Source of the DNA: an uncultured Muribaculum sp. | GTDB taxonomy: Bacteria > Bacteroidota > Bacteroidia > Bacteroidales > Muribaculaceae | Length of the DNA stretch: 64,000 nucleotides | Assembly: GCA_910578785.1 (NCBI GenBank) | Contig: CAJTSJ010000003.1 | Span: forward strand, 55,918 to 119,917 | Reading direction: 5' to 3' | Shown: piece by piece, positions 8,451 through 17,591 of the stretch | How the letters are laid out: every line of letters begins with the position of its first letter | Position numbering within the stretch: the first letter of the stretch is position 1 | The notes under the pieces: model-generated | What the model was told of the DNA's origin: nothing | Seen by the model: the letters and a program-made list of their open reading frames with translations, nothing else | The model's database searches: none | Translations under genes and position numbers: made by a program

Positions 8451-11230
8451 ATAACAACCTCTTCCGGAGATTCCGAATGCTCTGATTTGCCCTTTATATA
8501 TTCGTTGGGGGTATGTCCGGTAATGTCCTTAAAAGCCCTGAAGAAAGTAGAGTAAGAACTGAAGCCGCACTTGGACGCAAGTGTCTGCAAGGTATACTTC
8601 GACATATCCGATGAACTAACAAACTCCTTGAACGCGTCTATTCTGAACTGATTGACATAATCGTTAAACCGAGTGTTCAACCGAGTGTTCAGTATCTGCG
8701 ACAGAACCTGTGGAGTGACATTGAGTCTATCAGCTATGTTTATCAGCTTCAATTCCGGATTAAGATATGGACGTTCGCTTAGCATATACTCGTTAAGCTG
8801 GCGCGAGATGGCCTCCGCCGTGTCGTCTTTGATTTTATTAAATTTATATTTGTCGACATCCTTGGAAGGCAGGTCGTTCATATCCGACACAACGGATTCA
8901 TGCTTCTTGGAGACATTCACATGTCTATAGACAACAAACAAGACTGCAATAACAACCATGATTATGCCCCAAATAATGGTCCAGGGATAATTATATGGAA
9001 TCCTGAACGATATACTTTGCATACTTGAATTGTCCATCTGTTTCCTTACGATGAACTTATACGTTCCGGGGGTAAGATTATTATAACTTACACTGTTGTT
9101 TCCACGCATTATTATCCAGTCGTCATCATAACCCTCAAGTTTGTATTCATAAATCATACGGTTCGGCATATCGTATGACAGAGTGGCAAACGAGAAGGTA
9201 ATATTACTGTCCGTATCAGACAATTTTATATCGTAACCAGCCTGAATGGCATCGATATAATCTCCTATTTTCGACTCTCCGTTAATCACTATATCAGTGA
9301 TTCTTGTAGGAGCCGAATGTACGGGAGCATTTATATAAGTGAACAGTACACCTTTTGGAGTAGTTATCCACAAAGTATCTTTAAATATCTGGCCGTCGTT
9401 GGAATAAGGCTCTATAAGTCCCTCTGTCGAAGAAAACAAGGTATATTCGGTCAACAATGGATTACCCTTAACGGCTCCTCTTGAGCCTATGAACCAATAA
9501 TTGTCGTTCTTATCCTGTAATACCTTTTCCAAAAACAGGCCCAGAAATCCGGCGTCTTCCGATGTGCATATACGCCGTTTCTCTTCTTTATCGGCATCAA
9601 ATAAATATGCTTCCTGCTTGTTGCGGATCACAATCAGCCTGTCTTTATTGTCTTCTGTAATGAAAGTCACAGGCGATAAATCGACAAATTCATTTCCGGC
9701 ATCTTCAAAAATGCCTTTTTCATCATTAAAAATCTGCAACGCCGATAAAGAAGCCACCCATTTTCTACCCTTGCTGTCGACAAACAGATATAATACATTG
9801 TCTGAAGCAATATCTGAATTGGACTTTGAATAGTTGGCAATACTTCCGTCCGAACCGTTCAACACAAACAGCCCTGAACCAGTAGCTATTAACAGGTTTG
9901 TATTGTCGTTTGTGATGTTATTTATTCTTACATTGTTCAATTGAGGATAATCCTCCAGCGGCTCCAGCATATCCATTCCATAAGTGTAGCGGAACATACC
10001 ATTGGAAGTCCCTATCAATATATGCTTTCCATACGGATAAAAACATGTGACATTCTTATCACCGCTGCGCGATACATTTGAGAACCGATGGTATGCCACA
10101 TTTCCGGACAAATCAATGGTATATACTCCATTAAACGAACTGAACAGCTTTATAGAATCACAGATATAAGCTCTGGAATAATCAATATCGACTGGCAACT
10201 TATTCTTGCATGAAAACAAATTGAAGGCCTTGTTATGAAAATGAATATAATCAAATCCCACGTTGCGCGAATAACTGATCCATATTATTCCCAAATCATC
10301 CATAAGCACCGACTTGACATTGTCAAATGCCAGATGCGAGCCATCATCATCAGGATGAAAGTTAAGATTAAACACATTATGCGGTTCTGATTCGGAAACG
10401 ACATATATTCCTGATCCATCGGTGCCTATGACTATCTTTCCTGAATTAGAATCTATTGAAGTGATACGGTTATTTCCTAATTCAAGGTAATGGCTAAAAC
10501 ATTTGGTCCGCTTATCAAACGAATACAAACCCATATCCTCCGTACCTATCAACAAAGACTTTCCAAGATCAGACATGCAAGTAAAACGACTCTTAATATT
10601 TCCGTTTCCGAATTTTTTCAGTGAGTCATTACCATATAAACTCAATCCATCGGGCTCAAGCAGATACATATCGGAATCTCCAGACATCGAAAAATAATTT
10701 CCATCGCCCGTATCCGATTTAACTGCTTTTCCATCCGATGCAATCTTATAAAGCCCGTCGGAGGATGCTATAAACAAATTTCCACCATACTCCTTTATAT
10801 CTTTTATAGATGATGCTATTTCAGTATGGATTGGTACTATTTTCCTATTCCGCTGACTGATTGTAAACAAGCCTCTGTCAGTTCCCGCCAACAGGCCTCC
10901 ATCGGAACATTGATAGATTACGTTAACCCCGGCACCATTGCCTTCAAACGTATATAAGACACTTTTTACACCATCGAAACGCTGTACATTACTTGGCGTT
11001 CCCAACCAGATAAAACCGTTTTTATCTTTTAATATAGTATTTATCTGTGCATCAATAAGTCCGTCGCCATGCCTGAAATTTCTGACCGTATAATTGTCAT
11101 ACGACAGCTTATGAGCTGAAGTATCCATTGAACAAAACACAATAAACAGTATAGCCATCAACTTACACAACATCTTTTTACACAACAGACCTGTAAAGAT
11201 GAATATTGATATGGCAATTAGATATGACAT
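8447..11230 (-). CDS. Membrane-spanning periplasmic beta-propeller sensor with AraC-type DNA-binding domain
   Basis: This 927-residue protein has an N-terminal signal/anchor, then repeated two-component-regulator propeller motifs (for example DKNGFIWLGTPSNVQRFDG near the start) and a Y_Y_Y domain (YEYKLEGYDDDW, NLTPGTYKF). One transmembrane helix follows at about residues 748-768. A cytoplasmic AraC HTH domain lies at about 815-912 (LASKCGFSSYSTFFRAFKDI, GHTPNEYIKG). This is the layout of a hybrid two-component system, but no histidine kinase, ATPase or receiver domain lies between the membrane helix and the HTH. It probably senses a glycan breakdown product and activates the adjacent susC operon. 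An internal ATG at 11173 would also give a signal peptide and is a plausible alternative start. Confidence 0.88.
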   Translation of the reverse strand: MSYLIAISIFIFTGLLCKKMLCKLMAILFIVFCSMDTSAHKLSYDNYTVRNFRHGDGLIDAQINTILKDKNGFIWLGTPSNVQRFDGVKSVLYTFEGNGAGVNVIYQCSDGGLLAGTDRGLFTISQRNRKIVPIHTEIASSIKDIKEYGGNLFIASSDGLYKIASDGKAVKSDTGDGNYFSMSGDSDMYLLEPDGLSLYGNDSLKKFGNGNIKSRFTCMSDLGKSLLIGTEDMGLYSFDKRTKCFSHYLELGNNRITSIDSNSGKIVIGTDGSGIYVVSESEPHNVFNLNFHPDDDGSHLAFDNVKSVLMDDLGIIWISYSRNVGFDYIHFHNKAFNLFSCKNKLPVDIDYSRAYICDSIKLFSSFNGVYTIDLSGNVAYHRFSNVSRSGDKNVTCFYPYGKHILIGTSNGMFRYTYGMDMLEPLEDYPQLNNVRINNITNDNTNLLIATGSGLFVLNGSDGSIANYSKSNSDIASDNVLYLFVDSKGRKWVASLSALQIFNDEKGIFEDAGNEFVDLSPVTFITEDNKDRLIVIRNKQEAYLFDADKEEKRRICTSEDAGFLGLFLEKVLQDKNDNYWFIGSRGAVKGNPLLTEYTLFSSTEGLIEPYSNDGQIFKDTLWITTPKGVLFTYINAPVHSAPTRITDIVINGESKIGDYIDAIQAGYDIKLSDTDSNITFSFATLSYDMPNRMIYEYKLEGYDDDWIIMRGNNSVSYNNLTPGTYKFIVRKQMDNSSMQSISFRIPYNYPWTIIWGIIMVVIAVLFVVYRHVNVSKKHESVVSDMNDLPSKDVDKYKFNKIKDDTAEAISRQLNEYMLSERPYLNPELKLINIADRLNVTPQVLSQILNTRLNTRFNDYVNQFRIDAFKEFVSSSDMSKYTLQTLASKCGFSSYSTFFRAFKDITGHTPNEYIKGKSEHSESPEEVVI

Positions 11231-11294
11231 ATACGCTGACCTAATTTCAAGGTTATTTAGATTGTGGTTATTTAATGAATATGAACGTATAATG

Positions 11295-11302
11295 CAAAAT
11301 TA
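11295..11302 (-). promoter_or_regulatory. Candidate -7 element for the sensor/AraC gene
   Basis: The minus strand reads TAATTTTG (TAnnTTTG match) 65 bp upstream of the first ATG. A second TATTTTTG lies 10 nt further upstream, so the exact start is ambiguous. No clear TTTG -33 box is visible. Confidence 0.4.
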
Positions 11303-11358
11303 GCAAAAATATTCATATCTCATACCTTGAAATATACATTTAACACATAAGCTTAAAG

Positions 11359-12270
11359 TCAGCCGAGATAACGGAGGCAGGCGGATTCGGGGGTGACGGA
11401 GAGTTCGGCGACGGCCGACTCTATCAAGGGGAGATTGTGGTCGACGTGGCCGATGGGAAAATCGTATGCGACAGGCATATTGAGGTCTGAAGTCATGTCG
11501 TGTATCATGGTCAGCATGTCGCTGTAGTTGGCATCGGGACGATATTCCGTAAACTGTCCTATGACAAGGCCGTTGATACGGTTAAATACTCCGCTCAGGC
11601 GCATCTGATACAGTATGCGCTCTACCTTGTAGATCGGCTCCGCGATATCCTCTATGAACAGTATCGATCCCTCGCGGCCAATAATGTCGTAAGGGGTACC
11701 TATCAACGCACTCAACACGGCCAGATTGCCTCCGAGCACCTGCCCTACGGCACTACCCGCTTTGTTCCACGGATGCGCATTGACACAATATGATGGCATC
11801 TCTCCCCGGAGTATACCGAACAGCGACTGCGAGTCTTCATCATTGACTCCGTAAGCACCCAGATGGCGGCACATCGAAGAGTGTATGCTCACTATGCCGT
11901 TACGCGACATGAGCGCATGCAGAGCCGATATGTCGCTGAATCCTATTATCCATTTTGGGTCGGCCTGCAGAAGTTCCGAAGAAATTCTGTCAAGAAGATG
12001 CACGGCTCCATAACCACCGCGACTGCACATTATGGCCCGTATGCCCGAATCGGAAAGAGCATCTGTAAGGTCGGCCAGTCGATCCTCTACCGTACCGCTG
12101 TATGTCCCCGACACTCCCAAAGCATGCGGATACACTTCGGGTATCCATCCTTGTTCCTTAAGCACAGGAAGCGCACCTTCAACTACAGACGCGTCAATTT
12201 TACTTGCGGGGGACACTATGGCTATACGGTCGCCACGCCGCAACGGACGAGGAAATACTATATTGTCCAT
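11359..12270 (-). CDS. LD-carboxypeptidase, peptidase family S66 (LdcA/MccF-like)
   Basis: This 303-residue protein matches the S66 family. The nucleophile elbow GFSDISALH carries Ser about 112, FIEDIAE carries Glu about 207 and PIGHVDHNLP carries His about 275, forming the Ser-Glu-His triad. CSRGGYGAVHLLD is the usual upstream glycine-rich segment. Family members trim the terminal D-alanine from muropeptide tetrapeptides during cell-wall recycling; the MccF branch instead cleaves microcin C-type compounds. No signal peptide is seen, which fits a cytosolic recycling enzyme. It starts 1 bp after the stop of the radical SAM gene, so the two are co-transcribed. The LdcA role is likelier than MccF, but not proven. 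Confidence 0.88.
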   Translation of the reverse strand: MDNIVFPRPLRRGDRIAIVSPASKIDASVVEGALPVLKEQGWIPEVYPHALGVSGTYSGTVEDRLADLTDALSDSGIRAIMCSRGGYGAVHLLDRISSELLQADPKWIIGFSDISALHALMSRNGIVSIHSSMCRHLGAYGVNDEDSQSLFGILRGEMPSYCVNAHPWNKAGSAVGQVLGGNLAVLSALIGTPYDIIGREGSILFIEDIAEPIYKVERILYQMRLSGVFNRINGLVIGQFTEYRPDANYSDMLTMIHDMTSDLNMPVAYDFPIGHVDHNLPLIESAVAELSVTPESACLRYLG

Positions 12271-12271
12271 A

Positions 12272-13048
12272 TCAGCTTACCTGTACGGTTATACCTTCTT
12301 TCCTAATTTTGTCGGCTATGCCCTCAAGTTCGTCCTTCTCTACCTTTTGCAAGTCGTTCTCAGGTGTTGGACGATCTATTGAATAGAGCATTACTTCCTT
12401 CGGACCAATGAGTTTGTAAGCCTCTATGAGCGCGTTGACCTCACCGTCGGTCGTATTGTCGATATGACGTCCTTTATGGTTGCCTCTGAGCATCATGGTC
12501 TGAATTATACACTTGTCGCCGAATGACGCAAGACGAGGAATAAGCTTCTCACACGTGAATTCGGGAGAACCTGGCTGATCGATAAGACGCATAGTCGGCG
12601 TAAGGGCTGAATCAAGTTTCAGAATGCAGTTGTCCACCTTAAGCAGTGCCTCTACTACTTCAGTCCGGTCAAGACGGGTTGAATTACAGAGCACACTCAC
12701 CTTCGCCTCAGGATAGTATTTGTCGCGCACGGCCATAGTGTCGTCAATTACGCCTCCGAACTCAGGATGAAGTGTAGGCTCGCCGTTGCCTGAAAAAGTT
12801 ATTACATCGAGCGGTGTGCCGGCTTCCTTCATGTTTATAAGTTTCTGTTCAAGCTGACTTTTAACATCTTCGCGTTTAGGAAATCCGGTAGTACCCGTAC
12901 CCTGGGAATTGAACCCGGCTTCACAGTAAACGCAGTCAAACGAACATATCTTGCCATCGTTGGGCGACAGATTCACTCCTAATGACGAACCGAGCCTTCT
13001 ACTGTGGATAGGCCCGAATATAGTGCTATGAAACAGTATTGTTACCAT
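12272..13048 (-). CDS. Radical SAM protein (COG0731/TYW1-like Fe-S oxidoreductase)
   Basis: This 258-residue protein carries the radical SAM cluster motif CSFDCVYCEAG (Cys 35, 39 and 42, spacing CX3CX2C) after a conserved FGPIHSRRLGSSLGVNLSP leader. FSGNGEPTLHP follows, the GGE-like SAM-binding motif. This resembles the COG0731 group, related to the TYW1 core but without a flavodoxin domain. The substrate is unknown. It lies between the AddA-like helicase gene (28 bp away) and the LD-carboxypeptidase gene (1 bp away) and is part of the same run. No signal peptide. Confidence 0.85.
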   Translation of the reverse strand: MVTILFHSTIFGPIHSRRLGSSLGVNLSPNDGKICSFDCVYCEAGFNSQGTGTTGFPKREDVKSQLEQKLINMKEAGTPLDVITFSGNGEPTLHPEFGGVIDDTMAVRDKYYPEAKVSVLCNSTRLDRTEVVEALLKVDNCILKLDSALTPTMRLIDQPGSPEFTCEKLIPRLASFGDKCIIQTMMLRGNHKGRHIDNTTDGEVNALIEAYKLIGPKEVMLYSIDRPTPENDLQKVEKDELEGIADKIRKEGITVQVS

Positions 13049-13076
13049 AATATATCTTTTTTAAACGTCCAAGACT

Positions 13077-16000
13077 TTAATTTGTCTTAGGTTTTACCTC
13101 ATGAATCAGATGTTTGAGCGGATACCAAAGGAATCCTCTCACTTCTGTGCCCGGAAAACTACGGCTCATCAGCGACATATAGTCCCGCACCTGTCTGAAA
13201 TATTCCTTAGGCTCCTCTTCGCCGAATTTGTAGTCGACCACGTCGATAGTGTCTTCCGAAGTCCACACTACCCTGTCGGGACGATAATTTACCTTCTTGT
13301 CCTTTGATTTTATGTAAGTAGTGACCGTACGTTCACGGAGTACACGACGATAATCTTTAAACCACACATCTGTTCTTTCATCAGACAGCGCTTCTTCAAG
13401 CATTTCCGTATACTCAGGTATGTCGTCATAATCAAGGTAACCCCTCATGGCACGACGTTTGACGGCACGCTCAACATCGTCGAGACCTCTAATGTCACTC
13501 ATTATGGAGTGAAGCACAAGACCGCGCTGACGTGGACGCTCCATTTCGGTAAGATCCTCAATCTCGCTCATATCCCAGATACCGTCATTGTCAAAGCTGT
13601 AATACGAAGGCATTCTTACCATGGATCTTTTCTCCTTGTCATCAGACTTTGGAGTTACCGGATTGCCTAATTCAAATACTCCGTCGGTGACGTGAGGACT
13701 CAATGCAACGAGCATGTCAGGTTCAAGATGGCGCTCAGCCGTCAGGGTGCTGCAGAAAGCTTCACTGGCTACTGAAAACGCCCCGACAAGCATTTTCGCC
13801 ACATTAAGTTCACCGCGCTTCGACGGATCGACATTATTGTTTTTGACGGCTTCATAGCTGCATATGAGTTCCGTGCCGGCACGTGTAAACGCGACGTAGG
13901 TCACATTAAGGCTGTCAGTCACCTCATCTGCAAGCAAACTGTCATATTGAGACTTCAGCGAACTTAACTGCATTATTTCCTTATTGGCCCGCAGAGGGAT
14001 GAACGGAGGTATATCGCCGGAACAGAAATATTCGTTGTCAAATTCTTCAATAAAACCGTTGCCGTCAGAACTACGCATGTCAAACCAGAAGTTGTCGGAC
14101 ATCTTCTGCATCCTCCAGTCGGCAAACGGCACATGGACACACGGAAATTCAAGACCCTTTGACTTATGTATCGTCATCACGCGAATGGCATCAAGTTCGT
14201 CCGGAACCGAAAGGCTTACACCGCACCCGGTCTCATCCCACCACTTCATAAATGAATGAAGGTCGGAATCAGAACGGTTGTTAAAGTCTATCACCAAATC
14301 CATAAAAGCCGATATATAGACATTTTGCTCATCGCGCACCTGTTCAGATAAATGCCGGTTGACTATTCGTTCCACTACTGAAGGTATATTCATGCACTCC
14401 ATTTCAGCGGCTTCCATGGCCAGTCTGTCGGGTTCATCATTGTTGCCGGAAAAAGCCATTTTTATAGCGTCGGAATTATCTACACCTTTTGAACGGAAAT
14501 ACTGGTAGCGGTTGATTATTGAAGCAAGATTGTCTTTAGACTTGTTGCTGTGCTTCAATACAAGATGCGCATCGATGAACCGAAGCACGCTTACTATAAG
14601 TTTAACAGCCGATGCATTGCCTATGATAAGAGCCTCATCCGTGACTATCTTGAGGTCGTTAAGCTCCGGAACAGACGATTTGGCCTTAAGCATATGCTCG
14701 ACAGCCATAGCGCCTTCGTTGCCGAAACGTGTTATTATGGCTATGTCGCGCTGACGATATCCGGACTTCAGTTCGCGCACTATATTTTCAGTCATCCTGG
14801 CAAGCGCCTCCTCCTTATCGGTATACGGGGCAAACGATACGTAACCTTTACGATCCTTATGATGCACTCTCTGCACAACGTTGGAATAAATATCGCTTAC
14901 TCCCAATGATGAAGCCATGGCGGTAAAAAGAGTATTGTTGAATCTTACCACCTCCGAAGCACTTCGCCAGTTGGTATTTTCCGTCAGTTCCTGTCCCTTT
15001 ATTATGCTGTTTCTCGAAAATTCCGTAGGAACATCATGAATCAACAACTGCGGATCCGAGTTTCTGAAACGATATATGGCCTGCTTTTCATCGCCGATAA
15101 TCAGATTGTCATGGCCGTTGGCAAGACTTTCCTTTACCAAAGCGCTCAGATTCAGCCATTGGAGTTTTGAGGTGTCCTGAAACTCATCGATAAGAAAATG
15201 CTTGATTCTGACACCCATCCTTTCGTAGATGAAAGGAGCCTCCTCCTGATTGATTATTTTCTGGAGTATAGTGCCGGTGTTATTCAAAAGTATGGCATTG
15301 TTTTCCTTCTGAATTTCAGTGGCGTGGAATTCGGCTTCACCTATTATGCCCAGGTTGTAGATATATCTAAGAATATATTCATAAAAAACAAGAAGCCTTA
15401 TATTGTCAACCGCATATTGAAGCACCGACTGAAGTTTGCAGTCCAAATCGACATCGTAGCCTTCGCGGTATTTGGCCATATATCTTTTTGAGGAATCGGC
15501 AGAGGCGGCCACAACAGATTTTCCGGGAATCTTAATTACTCGATTGGCCCAGCCTTCAATAGACGGCCTTATGAAATGGTTTACCCTTCCCCACATTCCT
15601 ACAGCTTCAAAGTCGGCAATCAACTGTTTAGACTGCTCTGCAAGGTATTTTTTTATAGACCTCGAAGCGTCGCTCAACGATTTAGTAAAACGTTGCAGAC
15701 GCGAACTATCCGACAGATATTCGTCGATTACTTCTGAATTAAGCTTATATGTCTCGTTAAGTGAATTTTTTATGAACTTGACAAGCTCACTTGAAAAATG
15801 CGACTTACGTACAAAAATATTATATGACTTTCCCTGTTCGGCCTGGTATCTGATATACTGTTCGAGCCATGCCATCAGCATACGTGTACGCACAGAACGT
15901 GGAGAATCCGAGTCGGAGACCCTGTTTATCGACGAAAGCATCTCGTTTATACCAACCATTATATTGTTAGTCTCGTCGAGTTCCACTTCATAGTTACCGG

Positions 16001-16400
16001 TCAGATTGGCTTCGCGGGCAAATGTACGCAATACGGTCTGGAAGAAAGCATCTATAGTGCTGACATTGAACATTCCGAAGTCGGCAAGCAACGATACCAG
16101 TGCCTTTTCCGAATGCACCTTAAGCTGCTCCTCCGAGCAATTAAGTTCCTTACACAGCTGACTTCTGTAGTCGCACGGCACATCGGTAGCCAGTTTGCCA
16201 AGCTGACCCACTATACGCTGCTTCATCTCTTCGGTAGCCTTGTTGGTAAACGTTATGGCAAGAATGGCACGATGCCGGTTAGACTCGTCTGACAGCCTGT
16301 ACTTTCCGTTTACTTTTTCACCCAAAAGAAGTTTTATATAGCTGTAGGTAAGCGTATACGTTTTCCCTGAACCTGCCGAAGCCTTGTGTATGGTAAGCAT
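13077..16400 (-). CDS. UvrD/RecB-type helicase with C-terminal nuclease (AddA-like)
   Basis: This 1107-residue protein starts almost at the Walker A motif (ASAGSGKT, residues 7-14). It continues with the Walker B motif LIDEFQDTSKLQW, motif V VMTIHKSKGLEF and motif VI VTYVAFTRAG of superfamily 1A helicases. Near the C-terminus VVDYKFGEEEPKEYFRQ fits the catalytic core of a RecB/AddA PD-(D/E)XK nuclease. Such proteins resect double-strand breaks for recombination, normally as a heterodimer with an AddB-like partner. No AddB-like gene is beside it here. Its ATG overlaps the stop of the SUI1 gene (TAATG), suggesting coupled translation. Confidence 0.88.
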   Translation of the reverse strand: MLTIHKASAGSGKTYTLTYSYIKLLLGEKVNGKYRLSDESNRHRAILAITFTNKATEEMKQRIVGQLGKLATDVPCDYRSQLCKELNCSEEQLKVHSEKALVSLLADFGMFNVSTIDAFFQTVLRTFAREANLTGNYEVELDETNNIMVGINEMLSSINRVSDSDSPRSVRTRMLMAWLEQYIRYQAEQGKSYNIFVRKSHFSSELVKFIKNSLNETYKLNSEVIDEYLSDSSRLQRFTKSLSDASRSIKKYLAEQSKQLIADFEAVGMWGRVNHFIRPSIEGWANRVIKIPGKSVVAASADSSKRYMAKYREGYDVDLDCKLQSVLQYAVDNIRLLVFYEYILRYIYNLGIIGEAEFHATEIQKENNAILLNNTGTILQKIINQEEAPFIYERMGVRIKHFLIDEFQDTSKLQWLNLSALVKESLANGHDNLIIGDEKQAIYRFRNSDPQLLIHDVPTEFSRNSIIKGQELTENTNWRSASEVVRFNNTLFTAMASSLGVSDIYSNVVQRVHHKDRKGYVSFAPYTDKEEALARMTENIVRELKSGYRQRDIAIITRFGNEGAMAVEHMLKAKSSVPELNDLKIVTDEALIIGNASAVKLIVSVLRFIDAHLVLKHSNKSKDNLASIINRYQYFRSKGVDNSDAIKMAFSGNNDEPDRLAMEAAEMECMNIPSVVERIVNRHLSEQVRDEQNVYISAFMDLVIDFNNRSDSDLHSFMKWWDETGCGVSLSVPDELDAIRVMTIHKSKGLEFPCVHVPFADWRMQKMSDNFWFDMRSSDGNGFIEEFDNEYFCSGDIPPFIPLRANKEIMQLSSLKSQYDSLLADEVTDSLNVTYVAFTRAGTELICSYEAVKNNNVDPSKRGELNVAKMLVGAFSVASEAFCSTLTAERHLEPDMLVALSPHVTDGVFELGNPVTPKSDDKEKRSMVRMPSYYSFDNDGIWDMSEIEDLTEMERPRQRGLVLHSIMSDIRGLDDVERAVKRRAMRGYLDYDDIPEYTEMLEEALSDERTDVWFKDYRRVLRERTVTTYIKSKDKKVNYRPDRVVWTSEDTIDVVDYKFGEEEPKEYFRQVRDYMSLMSRSFPGTEVRGFLWYPLKHLIHEVKPKTN

Positions 16401-16759
16401 TATATTATTCTTGCTTTATATCCCATGTCAATAAGAATTTTAAGCACATCCTTACGCCGGTCGCCCTGTATGAGTATTTCACCTCCACGCGCCGAACCAC
16501 CCGTGCCCAACCGACGCTTTATGTCGGATGCTACAGACTGTATGTCATCGCCCGTCATATCTTCAAAACCGGCTATTATGGTTGCCTGTTTTCCTGCACG
16601 GCCTTTCTTTTCAAGTATTATATCCAATCGGAATGACTTTCTGTCAGCATCCTTTACATCAGGTTCTTCGGCAATAGTCTCCCCCTCCGGCAGGTCAGGA
16701 TTTGACGCCTTGAAAGCTTCCAGTGCCGACATAAGGTCAAGTGATGAGTTACGTGACAT
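16400..16759 (-). CDS. SUI1/eIF1 family translation factor (YciH-like)
   Basis: This 119-residue protein has a variable N-terminus and a C-terminal SUI1 domain with GRAGKQATIIAGFE, RRLGTGGSARGGEILIQGD and a final LIDMGYKARII. Bacterial SUI1/YciH proteins bind the small ribosomal subunit and can influence start-site fidelity. Its stop overlaps the start of the AddA-like gene by one base (TAATG), so the two are translated together although their functions look unrelated. Confidence 0.92.
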   Translation of the reverse strand: MSRNSSLDLMSALEAFKASNPDLPEGETIAEEPDVKDADRKSFRLDIILEKKGRAGKQATIIAGFEDMTGDDIQSVASDIKRRLGTGGSARGGEILIQGDRRKDVLKILIDMGYKARII

Positions 16760-16782
16760 ATCTACATCTGTTAATAAAATGT

Positions 16783-17277
16783 TTAATCTTCAAGTATGTC
16801 CACTTCGCCCAAATCTATGCTATCGATAAAGTCATGCCCTACACTGTCAGGATGCACTTTGGAGTTTCTGACAATAGATTCAAGCAATGCCACCTGTGGC
16901 ATGTCTTCTACACCGAGCGACATATAGTAGTTTTTCGCCTTTATAGAATCAATGTCGAAAGCTTGTTCATAACATTCATAGGCATAGTCGAGATTGTCCT
17001 CCTTGTCGGTCATCTCGTTATGGTCGGCGAGTTTCATGTAAAGCACCGACAGACGTGCCATCAGTTCTGCATCCTTGGATTCGCTTTTAGATTCGCTCAC
17101 ATAGACCTCGTCACATATACTGCGGGCAGTACGATAGTCGTTGTTTTCAATAGAAATCTGTGCATTGTCCAGACTTTCATTATGATTAGATTCCGAAGAG
17201 CATGCACTGAACACAATCAACATGCATGTAAACAGACATGTCGTATAAAAAAGTGCATAAGGTTTATTTCTTTTCAT
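16783..17277 (-). CDS. Small lipoprotein with TPR-like helices, unknown function
   Basis: This 164-residue protein has a signal peptide ending in the lipobox IVFSAC, then a helical region (SLDNAQISIENNDYRTARSI, LDYAYECYEQAFDIDSIKAK) that looks like one or two tetratricopeptide-type repeats and an acidic C-terminus. I do not recognise a named family. It is probably an envelope lipoprotein. It lies in a packed run, 23 bp upstream of the SUI1 gene and 20 bp downstream of a small membrane-protein gene, so a shared transcript is likely. Confidence 0.72.
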   Translation of the reverse strand: MKRNKPYALFYTTCLFTCMLIVFSACSSESNHNESLDNAQISIENNDYRTARSICDEVYVSESKSESKDAELMARLSVLYMKLADHNEMTDKEDNLDYAYECYEQAFDIDSIKAKNYYMSLGVEDMPQVALLESIVRNSKVHPDSVGHDFIDSIDLGEVDILED

Positions 17278-17297
17278 ATCAACGGTTCTTTATTTTT

Positions 17298-17591
17298 CTA
17301 TAATACGAACGGCAATGCCAGATAGCTCAAAGCCAATATGACCAGCAATATTATACTCAGACTTCTTCTTTCCGCATAAGTGCGGTAAGCAATGTATAGA
17401 GTAAGGACTGCAAATATAGGAAATCCTATGGAAAAGAATTGTTTTGTAACTAAAAAAGATTCATCGGCATGCGACATTCCATCAATCCGCAATAAACCAC
17501 CCTCCATTAAAAACGGCCAGAAAAACAAAGGGACAGCCATAAGCATGATTACAATTATATACCAGAACGGAGGTCTGTTGTAGTTTTCCAT
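17298..17591 (-). CDS. Small three-helix membrane protein, unknown function
   Basis: The 97-residue product (MENYNRPPFWYIIV...) has three hydrophobic segments, at about residues 10-30, 50-68 and 76-95, with short polar loops, and nothing else recognisable. The ATG at 17591 overlaps the TGA of the upstream hydrolase gene (TGATG), which decides the start; a GTG one codon earlier is less likely. Genes of this kind often have no described family. It sits between the isochorismatase-like gene and the TPR-like lipoprotein and is probably co-expressed with both. Confidence 0.65.
   Translation of the reverse strand: MENYNRPPFWYIIVIMLMAVPLFFWPFLMEGGLLRIDGMSHADESFLVTKQFFSIGFPIFAVLTLYIAYRTYAERRSLSIILLVILALSYLALPFVL

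Noticed and set aside
8667..8690. Apparent 12-bp tandem duplication in the AraC domain (LNTRLNTR)
   Set aside because: The spacing between the flanking conserved residues (LSQ-X2-N and F-X2-Y) is the normal one for AraC HTH domains, so no extra residues were inserted; the repetition is probably by chance.
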